From assembly GCA_040901865.1 (NCBI GenBank), contig JBBDYD010000137.1:31361-95360 (forward strand): a stretch of DNA of 64,000 nucleotides, given 5' to 3'. Every line of letters begins with the position of its first letter. The stretch's first letter is position 1. The position numbers and the translations under genes were made by a program. Below, in pieces: positions 26,390 to 34,558 of the stretch. The notes beneath the pieces were generated by a model that had not been told where the DNA came from, ran no database searches, and saw only the letters and a list, made by a program, of their open reading frames with translations. Origin of the DNA: JBBDYD01 sp040901865 (GTDB lineage: Bacteria > Bacteroidota > Ignavibacteria > UBA10030).

Positions 26390-28003
26390 TTACCTCGTTT
26401 CCTCGCTATTTCGGTTTCGGATACGGATCAATGCAAACCTGGCTGGCGGTCGTCGGCCTCGAAGACGGGCAAGGAACGGTCGCAAATTCCAAACGAGGCC
26501 GTACGATGGGAAAAACATATCAACGGCATACAACGCGCGGAGTTGATCAAGCCCGGTGAATGTCAGGTAACTGCCGGCAAATTCGCTTGTCAATGTCTCC
26601 CTTTCGTCGTGCGAAAAAGATTCGATTCTCTCTTTCATCATCGCTTCACCACTTTCCCCACTGCGATAAATAGGAGAATCAACAATATAGATGCATCCTT
26701 TCTGCTTCAACAGTGACATCATCTTCTTGATTGTTTCATAGGGATCATTCGCATAGTGAAGCGAAGCGTTAAAAATAATGACTTCAAAGGAGTGTTCCGC
26801 AAAAGGAAGGAAATCGAATTCCGCTCTCACTAAGTTGAACCCGGGCTCCCCAATATCCCGTAACCGCTGAACAACGCCAAGCCCGTCCTCAGGATCCGTA
26901 TTGGCATCAACGCCGGTAACGCTGTACCCCAAACGGGCCAGGCGAAGCGAGAGCCAGCAATTTCCGGCCCCAAGGTCGAGAATCTTTTGCGGATCAGTGT
27001 GGGTATCCTGAACCAAATGATCAATAAGGCAATCATAGGATTTGGCACGGATGGCCCACATATCCGAATGTTCGTTGCTCAGATCACGATAGGGAAGCTC
27101 ATGGTAATAGCGCGGGTCTTTGTCTCCCCAACGCTCTTTTCGTCTTACCGATTGGTACGTGTTGAGAAACCGGCCGAGAATTGACTGACGGCTTGGGAGG
27201 ATAAAATCCGGAATGCCATCAACGGTCTCAAAGAAGAATGATTCGTTTCTGCATTCCCATCCTCCCCGTGATTCCACCAGGGCTCCCCGACATGAAGGAC
27301 AGTGGAGAATGTCATCCATACTTACGGAAGGTGTGAATTTGTAGACAAAGAAATCCTCAAAAAGCGTTTGGTGCTGATGAACACGCTGTGCCGTGAACTT
27401 GCACTCCGAGAACATTCTCAGAATGCGTTCGATATCAGCATCAGATGAGAGGATCAGCAGCAGATATCCCCCCGGTTTGAGGAATGCGGCGGCTTGTCGT
27501 GAGAATTCCTTGATGACGGACAAATTGCGTCCACCATAGAGGGCGGGATCGTCGGACGTGTTTTGCCGCTCGTCAAAATACGGGGGATTGAAGATAATCA
27601 TGTCGAATACTTCGTGGGGGAGCGGATCAAAGAGAGAACCCTCCAGAACCCTTGTCGCGGAAGCGTATCCGTTCCGGCGAATATTCTCTGAAGCGCACTG
27701 GACCGCCTGCGGATTGATATCCGTTGCAGTCACACGGGCACCCTGACCGGCGGCCAAAAGGGCAAGAATCCCGGAACCGGTCCCCAAGTCGAGGACATGC
27801 TTTCCCCGAAGATCCAGAGAGGACAAATATCGAGCGAGGATCCTCCCACTCTTGAAAATACGCGGATGCATGACCGAAGGCTGGATCACAAACTCAAATC
27901 CGTTGTGGGATGTTGACACGGGCCGTTTCAGGCGGGCCCGGTAGAGGAGATTGAACGCAAGAAAATGATACGCAGGACGAAGAATTGCCGACAGGGATTT
28001 CAT
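26390..28003 (-). CDS. Double methyltransferase with Trm112-like linker
   Basis: About 537 residues made of three parts. Part one is a HemK/PrmC-like methyltransferase: AdoMet motif VLDLGTGSG (about 70-78) and NPPYF (139-143), the motif used for methylation of amide or amine nitrogen. Part two (about 232-268) resembles a Trm112/zinc ribbon, HCPSCRGALVESRGGWEC, with only three of four Cys, ending in DGIPDFILP. Part three is a class I methyltransferase with ILDLGAGNC (about 341-349). ATG 28003 is preferred to an in-frame TTG three codons earlier. Substrates unknown. It lies between a radical SAM gene and the sulfotransferase gene. Confidence 0.82.
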   Translation of the reverse strand: MKSLSAILRPAYHFLAFNLLYRARLKRPVSTSHNGFEFVIQPSVMHPRIFKSGRILARYLSSLDLRGKHVLDLGTGSGILALLAAGQGARVTATDINPQAVQCASENIRRNGYASATRVLEGSLFDPLPHEVFDMIIFNPPYFDERQNTSDDPALYGGRNLSVIKEFSRQAAAFLKPGGYLLLILSSDADIERILRMFSECKFTAQRVHQHQTLFEDFFVYKFTPSVSMDDILHCPSCRGALVESRGGWECRNESFFFETVDGIPDFILPSRQSILGRFLNTYQSVRRKERWGDKDPRYYHELPYRDLSNEHSDMWAIRAKSYDCLIDHLVQDTHTDPQKILDLGAGNCWLSLRLARLGYSVTGVDANTDPEDGLGVVQRLRDIGEPGFNLVRAEFDFLPFAEHSFEVIIFNASLHYANDPYETIKKMMSLLKQKGCIYIVDSPIYRSGESGEAMMKERIESFSHDERETLTSEFAGSYLTFTGLDQLRALYAVDMFFPSYGLVWNLRPFLARLRGRRPPARFALIRIRNRNSEETR

Positions 28004-28042
28004 GCAGTTCAATGGAACGGAATTATCGTAGGAGGAATGCGT

Positions 28043-29521
28043 TCAAAGCCCTTCGATCTCCGGCTGGCGGTACCGAAAGAGACGAAAGAGCAATCGTAGT
28101 TCCAGGGGATATGAATACATCTCGGCATTGTACCTCCATCGCGTGACAAGGCGCAGCAACTCCCGCCTCTTCTCCGTAAGCCGAATATCTGTCACGGTCG
28201 GAAAGAACCCATTGAGGACACGCTCGAAATTCTTGAACGTTGCGTAATGCCGGGGCTTCAGCCAGGGAATAACGGGAGTTTTCCTCAGATCAAAATCGTG
28301 CCATTTCGGATCGAGCCACTCGTCCAGTGTTTGCGGGAAACGGAATCCATATTGGCCGGCGAGCCGGAAAAGTTCGGATTCATCAAAAACCACCGGAGCG
28401 TACATATACATGATAATCTCCGCCCGCGGATTTATTTCTTTGATCTTCCGTATGAATCGGATATTCCGGTCAAAGTCCCTGTCAACGTCGTCGCTTGGGC
28501 TTCCAAAAACAAAGGAGAATTCCGGGATAATGTTGAAACGCTTCAGCCTCTCGGCAAGCAAGAGGACTGTGTCAGGTGTCTGCGTTCCCCCCTTGTTCAT
28601 TTGCTTCAGTGTATCTTCGGAAGCAGACTCGGCGCCAAAGAAGATCATTTTCGATCCGCCCCGAGCCATCAAGTCAAGTGTCTCGTCCGAATAATCTAAA
28701 ACCGTGTCCGGACGCCCTTCGCCCCACCAGGCGAGATTGCGGCCGATCAGCTTCGTGGCAACCTCATGTGTCCGCTTTTCGGATGTGAAGAAATTCTCGT
28801 CGAAAAACTCCACCGCATTGATCTGATACCGACGCTTAAGTTCATCCAGGTCATTCACAATCGATTCTGCAGATTTTGGCAGCCAGCGTGCCTGATACAC
28901 ACTGGCGATTGCACAGAAACCGCAGAGGAACGGACACCCAAAACTCGAATAGTATGCCGCTGTCCTGGTGCCTAGTGAGGATTTCCCAATATAGCGTTCT
29001 CCCTCCACCTTGTCGTAGGGAAGCGGGGGGAGGAGATTCGGATCGCTTGGACTCCTCAAAGGATTCTGGATTACCTGTCCGTTTCTGCGGAACGAGAGCC
29101 CGGGAATTTCGCCGAGGCCCACTCGGCTATTGTTCTCGAGCGTATCGATGAGTTCTACAAACGTCTTGTCGCCCTGTCCTCTGACAACATAGTCCACATA
29201 TCCCGAGGTAAGGACAGTGCCGGCATGGAGAGTGGAAAAATATCCGCCCCAAATGATGGTAAGGTCGGGGAACCGCTGTTTGAGCCCACGGGAAATCGGA
29301 ATGGCCTGCATCAATTGAGGCCCTGGCATCACCGTAAGACCGAGATACTTGATCTCCCCGCGAGCAACGAGGGCCTCAAGATCTTTCAGGATATGCGGAA
29401 CTAGGTTCTGGTCAAGGATCCTATAGGGATACCTGCCCTCGAGAGCGGTCGCCACGAACATGAGCGAAAGCGGAAAGCGATGTTTCCAGCGGGCGCTTGT
29501 GGGATTGAGAAGAGCAATCAT
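28043..29521 (-). CDS. Radical SAM protein with B12-binding-like N-terminus (cluster gene 1)
   Basis: 492 residues. A Rossmann-like N-terminal domain of about 170 residues resembles the cobalamin-binding domain of BchE/P-methylase-type enzymes (YLGLTVMPGP, IIWGGYFSTLHA, VRGQGDKTF) but lacks the DxHxxG loop, so B12 may be bound base-off or not at all. The cluster motif is CPFLCGFC (Cys196, 200, 203), with EFFDENFF and FGAES in the TIM barrel. The family includes C-methylases and ring-forming enzymes. Start ATG overlaps the GT29-like gene by 4 nt. Confidence 0.88.
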   Translation of the reverse strand: MIALLNPTSARWKHRFPLSLMFVATALEGRYPYRILDQNLVPHILKDLEALVARGEIKYLGLTVMPGPQLMQAIPISRGLKQRFPDLTIIWGGYFSTLHAGTVLTSGYVDYVVRGQGDKTFVELIDTLENNSRVGLGEIPGLSFRRNGQVIQNPLRSPSDPNLLPPLPYDKVEGERYIGKSSLGTRTAAYYSSFGCPFLCGFCAIASVYQARWLPKSAESIVNDLDELKRRYQINAVEFFDENFFTSEKRTHEVATKLIGRNLAWWGEGRPDTVLDYSDETLDLMARGGSKMIFFGAESASEDTLKQMNKGGTQTPDTVLLLAERLKRFNIIPEFSFVFGSPSDDVDRDFDRNIRFIRKIKEINPRAEIIMYMYAPVVFDESELFRLAGQYGFRFPQTLDEWLDPKWHDFDLRKTPVIPWLKPRHYATFKNFERVLNGFFPTVTDIRLTEKRRELLRLVTRWRYNAEMYSYPLELRLLFRLFRYRQPEIEGL

Positions 29522-30384
29522 GTGGATTTGTTTTCTGCGGGACCAATTAAAGACCGAAGAGCCTCATCAACACCGATGAGGGCTTCATTGGAAGCAACAA
29601 GCCGCCGCAGGATGTCAAGTTCCAGAACTGAATCATGGCCGAGACCGCCCGGGGAGATGCTCGATGTTCCGTCGCGGTTCCCCAAGGGGTGAAGTTCCGG
29701 ACCGTTGGTTGAGAGATGGCCGCCGCCGTGGTAAAACGTCATACCGGTAACATTAACGTGTTCTGGCATGAATCCGAGGACATCGACCAGAGCAATGAAC
29801 CCGGTCCTTCCCCAATTGCCATTCAGCCATTTGATCAAGAGGGTGCTTGCGGTCGTGACAACGCGGAACCGTGTCTCTGGCACTTCGGCGGCAAGGAACC
29901 CGGCGAAGTTCTTGAGAACATCTCTGTCTTTCACTTCGCAGCGCGTTGCGGGATCTCCGTTCGGAGCATAGCTCAAACTGTTATTCGTGCAAACGACGCA
30001 CTTCAATTTCGCTTTTCGGACAAAGTCGGTAAAACGGCGTCTGGCGAATCCACCCTCGAGGATGTTCTTACGAATGATGACCTGATTGCAGTACAGGACA
30101 TCCGTCCGCGAGCCGATGTCAGCGGAAAGCGGCTTGGAATCTCTGAAATACTCAAACGCGTCATTGAAGCGGACAACGAGATCGTGCGAATCGATCCATT
30201 TCCCACGGCTCGCTCCGATTAGTGTTCGAGCAGGTCCGACGACCGCCACGCGTTTCTTCGCAAGGAGGCCTGTAAACGCCGGATCACGGTCCCAGGCCAA
30301 CCGCCCGTCACGGATCATCTGCAATTCCAGGTCGGGAATAGCAGAGGGCCTGTGAGCATTCTGAGATACCGCCGAATGATTCAT
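29518..30384 (-). CDS. GT29 (sialyltransferase)-like glycosyltransferase
   Basis: 288 residues. RVAVVGPARTLIGASRGKWI followed by DSHDLVVRFNDA matches sialylmotif L of family GT29 (VVGNSG..L..S..G..ID.HD.V.R.N). Downstream, TGFIALVDVL and VNVTGMTFYHGGGH sit where sialylmotif S and the catalytic His motif occur. GT29 is known mainly from animals and plants, with scattered bacterial relatives. Donor and acceptor are unknown; CMP-linked sugars are typical. No signal peptide, so a cytoplasmic enzyme. Overlaps its neighbours by 4 nt on both sides. Confidence 0.75.
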   Translation of the reverse strand: MNHSAVSQNAHRPSAIPDLELQMIRDGRLAWDRDPAFTGLLAKKRVAVVGPARTLIGASRGKWIDSHDLVVRFNDAFEYFRDSKPLSADIGSRTDVLYCNQVIIRKNILEGGFARRRFTDFVRKAKLKCVVCTNNSLSYAPNGDPATRCEVKDRDVLKNFAGFLAAEVPETRFRVVTTASTLLIKWLNGNWGRTGFIALVDVLGFMPEHVNVTGMTFYHGGGHLSTNGPELHPLGNRDGTSSISPGGLGHDSVLELDILRRLVASNEALIGVDEALRSLIGPAENKST

Positions 30385-31217
30385 TGATGATCCCGGATTG
30401 TGACGGCCGTGTGGTTCCTTTGAAGAAGGACAAGATAATGATCTCCCATCCCGCGCAATAAGGGGAGTTTGCCAACACGAACATCCAGGCCGTCGAGCAT
30501 TTTGCTTATCCTCGGTAATCGATTCCTGAAGGCTTGAGCATGCGGGGGAGGGCTGAAGAGGGAAAGTCCCCGAATCATGACCGGATCAAACCAGGGCGAG
30601 GCGATTGAGAGCAGTCGTCGGAGGGGATGATAATGCACTTCAAATGAGTGTTGGTGGAATCCTGTTGCGCGCACGCCGGATTGAAATCGGCGGAATGCAG
30701 ACCGGGGGCGCAAACGAGCAAGGCCTGCGCTGATCTCCCAAAAGCAGGCTCTGGGCATGACGACCCCGAGAAAGTATCCCTTCGGATGTATTGCTCTTGC
30801 AACACGAGCGAAAACTGGATCAAGCGAATTGGAACAATTCAATCCTCCGAAATTCGAAAGGACAAGGTCAAACGTCCTGCTTCCCAATGAGGACAGGTCT
30901 TCAAAAGAGGAGACGAAGAACTCCGTTTTCAACCCCGGATTCCTGGACGATCGTTTTGCCGCCTGGTCTATCATGCCCGGTGAGACATCGACGCCGGTAA
31001 TGGAATACCCATCGGCGGCAAGTGCGAGCGCATCGATGCCGACTCCGCAGTTGATGTCGAGGATTGACGAACCGTGGGGAAGTACGTCACGGATTGATTC
31101 ATAAACGGTTGTTCGGATTTTCGCCGTGACTTCGTTCTCGAACGTCGATTCAAAGATCGGTGCAATTGCACTGAACGCATCGGCAACATCGGTATGCTGG
31201 AAATCGGACTCAGGCAT
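30381..31217 (-). CDS. Class I SAM-dependent methyltransferase
   Basis: About 278 residues. AdoMet site SILDINCGVGIDALALAADG, followed by GVDVSPGMIDQA and DLVLSNFGGLN, matches UbiE/Methyltransf_11 enzymes. The C-terminal third (FHQHSFEVHYHPLRRLLSI, ALFSPP-like region) is not recognised. ATG 31217 is chosen over an in-frame TTG at 31238; it overlaps the upstream radical SAM stop by 8 nt. Ends in ATGA overlap with the GT29-like gene. Substrate unknown. Confidence 0.85.
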   Translation of the reverse strand: MPESDFQHTDVADAFSAIAPIFESTFENEVTAKIRTTVYESIRDVLPHGSSILDINCGVGIDALALAADGYSITGVDVSPGMIDQAAKRSSRNPGLKTEFFVSSFEDLSSLGSRTFDLVLSNFGGLNCSNSLDPVFARVARAIHPKGYFLGVVMPRACFWEISAGLARLRPRSAFRRFQSGVRATGFHQHSFEVHYHPLRRLLSIASPWFDPVMIRGLSLFSPPPHAQAFRNRLPRISKMLDGLDVRVGKLPLLRGMGDHYLVLLQRNHTAVTIRDHQ

Positions 31218-32691
31218 GGGTGGGGGAGGTGCGTTCAAGCTCCTTCAAGGCCCGTAGGTGATGGGGGAGCGTGATGCCGTGAACCATCATGGAAGCCAGT
31301 ATTTCGAGAGAACGCCGGTTGACGGAGGCAGGGCGGACCGAGAGGTCCCGGAGCGTTCTCATGCCCCTCCAAATCCTGAACCGCTTGTGAACCACGGTGT
31401 GGAGCACGTGGTAATACTGCCGGCTGAACGCGGCCTGAACCATTGGGTCAAAGTCATCACTCGTTTCCCAATTTTGCTTTGCTCCTAATTGGGCTTTGAC
31501 GCGATCGTAGAATTTCGTTCCAGGAAGCGGGTACGAGACAGAAATGCCAATTTCATCGGGTTCGAGCCGCCTGACCATGCAAACGGTTTTTTCGATGTCT
31601 TCACTGGTTTCACCCGGGTACCCGAACTGGAGAAAGAAACCAACCCGAATACCGGCATCGCGAAGCATCTCGGTCGCCTGCCCGATTTCCTCGACTGTTG
31701 TCCCTTTTTCCATCGCGTCAAGTATCTTCTGGGATCCGGATTCCGCTCCAACCCAAACCGTCTTGCACCCTGCAGTCTTCAGATGACGGATCGTGTCGTC
31801 CCGTAGCAGGAGATCCACGCGTGAGAGACACTTGAAGGGTATCGCCGCTCCCTCTCTTTGCACAAGTTCAGCAAATTGTCCAATCCAGCCAGGCTTTAAT
31901 CCAAATATATCGTCGGTGATCCAGAGGTGATCGGGATGGATATGGGTTTTAAGGAACTTCATCTCTGCAACGACGTTCTCCGAACTCCGGCTGTTATACA
32001 CCTGGCCATACAATGGCTTTGAACACCAATTACAATGGAAGGGACATCCGCGTGTTGTGGAAATATTGAGGGAAAAATACCCATGCCGCTCTTTCCATAT
32101 GGCCCGATATCGCTCGATGTCCACCAGATCCCAGGCAGGGAAGGGGATCTCGTCAAGGTTCTTTATCGGAGGGCGTCGTGTGGTCAGTACTACCTCGCCT
32201 GTTGAATCACGAAACGCCAGGCCTTTGATTCCAGATGCATCTGTTCCGGATTTCCGGAGCAACAGCGTGCAGAGTTCTGCCAGAGTCTCCTCTCCTTCAC
32301 CACAAAGCACATAATCCACGTTACGGGAAAGATATTTCTCTGCATGATCCGCCGAGTCTGAGCTAAACACAACGACCGTACAGTGTTTCTCCTTTGCATA
32401 GAAAGCGAGCTGAAGGGCCGCCTGCCGCATTCTGCTCAAACACATCTTTGTCAAATAATTAAAGCAATCATCATAAATCACCACGATGCGTGGTGCCTGC
32501 AAGTTCAGGGCCGGAATGATTTCCGATTCCTGTTCTGAAAGCATCACATCATGGAGACCGACCGAGAATCCCTTGTTCCGGAGGTATGCCGCCGCGGTGA
32601 TGGTGCCAAGCGGCGGATACGGCATGTGGGCCCGGAGCTCTTTGGGATCAAAATGGAGGAAGTAGGAATGCGTGAAAAGAATGTCGGTCAT
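31210..32691 (-). CDS. Radical SAM protein with B12-binding-like N-terminus (cluster gene 2)
   Basis: 493 residues. The N-terminal domain (PYPPLGTITAAAYLRNKGFS, LHDVML, VDYVLCGEGEETLAEL) is the layout of cobalamin-binding radical SAM enzymes, but again without a clear DxHxxG. Cluster motif CPFHCNWC (Cys216, 220, 223); WVGAESGSQKILDAM and GYPGETSEDI follow. The start ATG at 32691 forms an ATGA overlap with the preceding gene and has GGAG 8 nt upstream; an in-frame GTG two codons earlier is too near that site. Similar in design to the product of 28043-29521 but clearly diverged from it. Confidence 0.87.
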   Translation of the reverse strand: MTDILFTHSYFLHFDPKELRAHMPYPPLGTITAAAYLRNKGFSVGLHDVMLSEQESEIIPALNLQAPRIVVIYDDCFNYLTKMCLSRMRQAALQLAFYAKEKHCTVVVFSSDSADHAEKYLSRNVDYVLCGEGEETLAELCTLLLRKSGTDASGIKGLAFRDSTGEVVLTTRRPPIKNLDEIPFPAWDLVDIERYRAIWKERHGYFSLNISTTRGCPFHCNWCSKPLYGQVYNSRSSENVVAEMKFLKTHIHPDHLWITDDIFGLKPGWIGQFAELVQREGAAIPFKCLSRVDLLLRDDTIRHLKTAGCKTVWVGAESGSQKILDAMEKGTTVEEIGQATEMLRDAGIRVGFFLQFGYPGETSEDIEKTVCMVRRLEPDEIGISVSYPLPGTKFYDRVKAQLGAKQNWETSDDFDPMVQAAFSRQYYHVLHTVVHKRFRIWRGMRTLRDLSVRPASVNRRSLEILASMMVHGITLPHHLRALKELERTSPTHA

Positions 32692-33647
32692 GACCACTTC
32701 TCCGGCGCATCATCAAGTCCGAAGGCAGCGAGCCGTTTGGAATACTCCTGGAGGATCCGGGAAAGGAAATCACCGGCATAAGCGGTTGAGATCGACTCTT
32801 CTGTCCGGAACAGCTTGAGGAGTTTGTCCTCCGGCAAATGGAGGTAACGCTTTCGCCAGACGGCCCCCCACCATTGCATGAGTCGTTGGTCAAGACGATC
32901 TCCGAATGCACCCTTCAGAGGCAGTTCGAGAAACTTCTGAAAGAGACCTTGCGGTGGCGCCGCGACTCCTTCAGTGGAAACCGAGTGAATGTTGGGATAA
33001 TATTCGCGGATCCAGGGATTAGAAACAGCGAGGCGGGAAAAGAAAGGAGCGTTGAACAAGGGTGTAAGCGTTGCAATCTCGAGGGCGATGTATCTGTTCT
33101 TTTCGGACACGGAGTAGTAGTCCTCTGCAATAAAGTGGTTCACGCAGAAAAATTTCTTTTGGTTCAACAAAAAAACTTTTTTGAAAAGGATGAGGATCGT
33201 TCGGGTAATCCAAACGCGTTTCGGCGCTGTCACGACCACAAGGTCGATATCTCCATCTTGAGAGACGACCCCCTTGGAAAGTTCTCCCGAAACCCCAAGT
33301 CCTCGGACAAAGGGACATCGTCTGATAACCCACGCCATCGCTTTGGCGATTTTCATGAACCATCGCGCGCGCTGTTCGTTTAAACGCCGATCGACGACAG
33401 GATTCGTCTCGCTCTGCGAAAGATAATACAGTCCCTGGTCCTCTCGCAGGAGTGCGGAAAGGGGTGGGTTCACGCACGCGTGATGAACTTCCGCGAGTGA
33501 GGTTGAATTGGAAGGAAGGTAAGTATAGATTTCGTTGGAGCTCAGCGGGTAACGAAAAATATCGAAGTAGAGGATGGTCCTCAGCACGTCTCGTTGAAGT
33601 GGAGATGGTTCAGACAGCAAGAATGATCCTGACTCGTTGGCGGTCAT
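32688..33647 (-). CDS. Nucleotidyltransferase-like protein, first gene of the cluster
   Basis: About 319 residues. The N-terminal 80 look like a winged helix (LQRDVLRTILYFDIFRYPLS). A pol-beta-type nucleotidyltransferase motif follows: GVSGELSKGVVSQDGDIDLV, with the DxD carboxylates. The rest is unrecognised and helical, and an aromatic-rich FFCVNHFIAEDYY stretch follows the catalytic strand. ATG 33647 is preferred; an in-frame GTG at 33716 would add 23 residues. It is divergent from the PASTA gene and heads the - strand cluster. Its nucleotidyl acceptor is unknown. Confidence 0.65.
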   Translation of the reverse strand: MTANESGSFLLSEPSPLQRDVLRTILYFDIFRYPLSSNEIYTYLPSNSTSLAEVHHACVNPPLSALLREDQGLYYLSQSETNPVVDRRLNEQRARWFMKIAKAMAWVIRRCPFVRGLGVSGELSKGVVSQDGDIDLVVVTAPKRVWITRTILILFKKVFLLNQKKFFCVNHFIAEDYYSVSEKNRYIALEIATLTPLFNAPFFSRLAVSNPWIREYYPNIHSVSTEGVAAPPQGLFQKFLELPLKGAFGDRLDQRLMQWWGAVWRKRYLHLPEDKLLKLFRTEESISTAYAGDFLSRILQEYSKRLAAFGLDDAPEKWS

Positions 33648-33757
33648 TGGCCTATGATGGGAATTCCGGCGTGTGGAGAACCGATGAAAAAATGATACGA
33701 AAGAAACGATACGCACGCAATGTCAGAGGCCACCATCGAATGTGCCTGCACTGTTTC

Positions 33758-33786
33758 TTGTAACTCAATGGAGATTTCTCTATATT
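33758..33786 (+). promoter_or_regulatory. Predicted promoter of the PASTA gene
   Basis: TTGTAA (33758-33763), 17-bp spacer, TATATT (33781-33786). The predicted transcription start (about 33792-33795) coincides with the ATG at 33795, implying a leaderless mRNA. Confidence 0.55.
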
Positions 33787-33794
33787 CGTGATGC

Positions 33795-34556
33795 ATGTTG
33801 ACAATCCCACCAAAAATCCTTTCGTTTGGCAAACGCGGTCTTATTCTCTTTGGAATTCTATTGATTCTGTTCTTCCTGGTGGACAATATTGTGATGCCGC
33901 GGTATGTACAACAAGGGGAAACGACACACGTTCCCGAGGTTGTAGGCATGGAGACGGAGGAGGCGTTGAGAATTCTTGCAGAGGCCGGCCTCGAAGGCAA
34001 GGAAGCCGAAATGCGGCCTGACAAGAACTATCCCGAGGGTACGGTTGCTGCCCAAACGCCGCTTTCCGGGGCTGAAGTCAAGTTTGGTCGTGGAGTGTAC
34101 CTGACGATCAGCGGGGGTGAGACTCTTGTGACCGTCCCATCCTTGCGCGGGCGGTCTTTGAGAGACGCCGTTCTCTCACTTGAGCGATTTGGCCTTAAGA
34201 CAGGCGAGACAAAGTATCAGGTATCTACTCAGTTCCCTGAGAATACCGTTATTGACCAATTCCCGGGGCAAGGTGCAAACGTCAAAAGTGGAACGCGGGT
34301 CTCGATCACCGTCAGCCAGGGCGCAATCGCTGATCGCGTTCCTGTTCCGAACGTCACCCGGAGAAGTCTTGGAGAGGCTGAGCGCCTGTTGCTCCAGGCA
34401 GGGCTCACGGTGGGTATTATCACCATGCAAGTGAATAATGATTTTCTCCCGAACACCGTGATCGATCAGTATCCCCGGCAGGGAACGTTTGCCGTTCGGG
34501 GAGAAGCGATTCAGTTGTTTGTCACCCAGCGGGGGGAACAACCCCTGGAGAACTGA
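33795..34556 (+). CDS. Membrane-anchored protein with three PASTA domains
   Basis: 253 residues: a short cytoplasmic N-terminus, one membrane helix (LILFGILLILFFLVDNIV, about 15-33) and three PASTA repeats outside (starting near residues 40, 112 and 182; each has VPxxxGxxxxxAxxxL-type openings and NTVIDQ(Y/F)P(R/G)QG). PASTA domains bind peptidoglycan fragments and usually sit on Ser/Thr kinases or penicillin-binding proteins; here no kinase domain is attached. It is followed by rpe after 2 bp. Confidence 0.92.
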   Translation: MLTIPPKILSFGKRGLILFGILLILFFLVDNIVMPRYVQQGETTHVPEVVGMETEEALRILAEAGLEGKEAEMRPDKNYPEGTVAAQTPLSGAEVKFGRGVYLTISGGETLVTVPSLRGRSLRDAVLSLERFGLKTGETKYQVSTQFPENTVIDQFPGQGANVKSGTRVSITVSQGAIADRVPVPNVTRRSLGEAERLLLQAGLTVGIITMQVNNDFLPNTVIDQYPRQGTFAVRGEAIQLFVTQRGEQPLEN

Positions 34557-34558
34557 GC

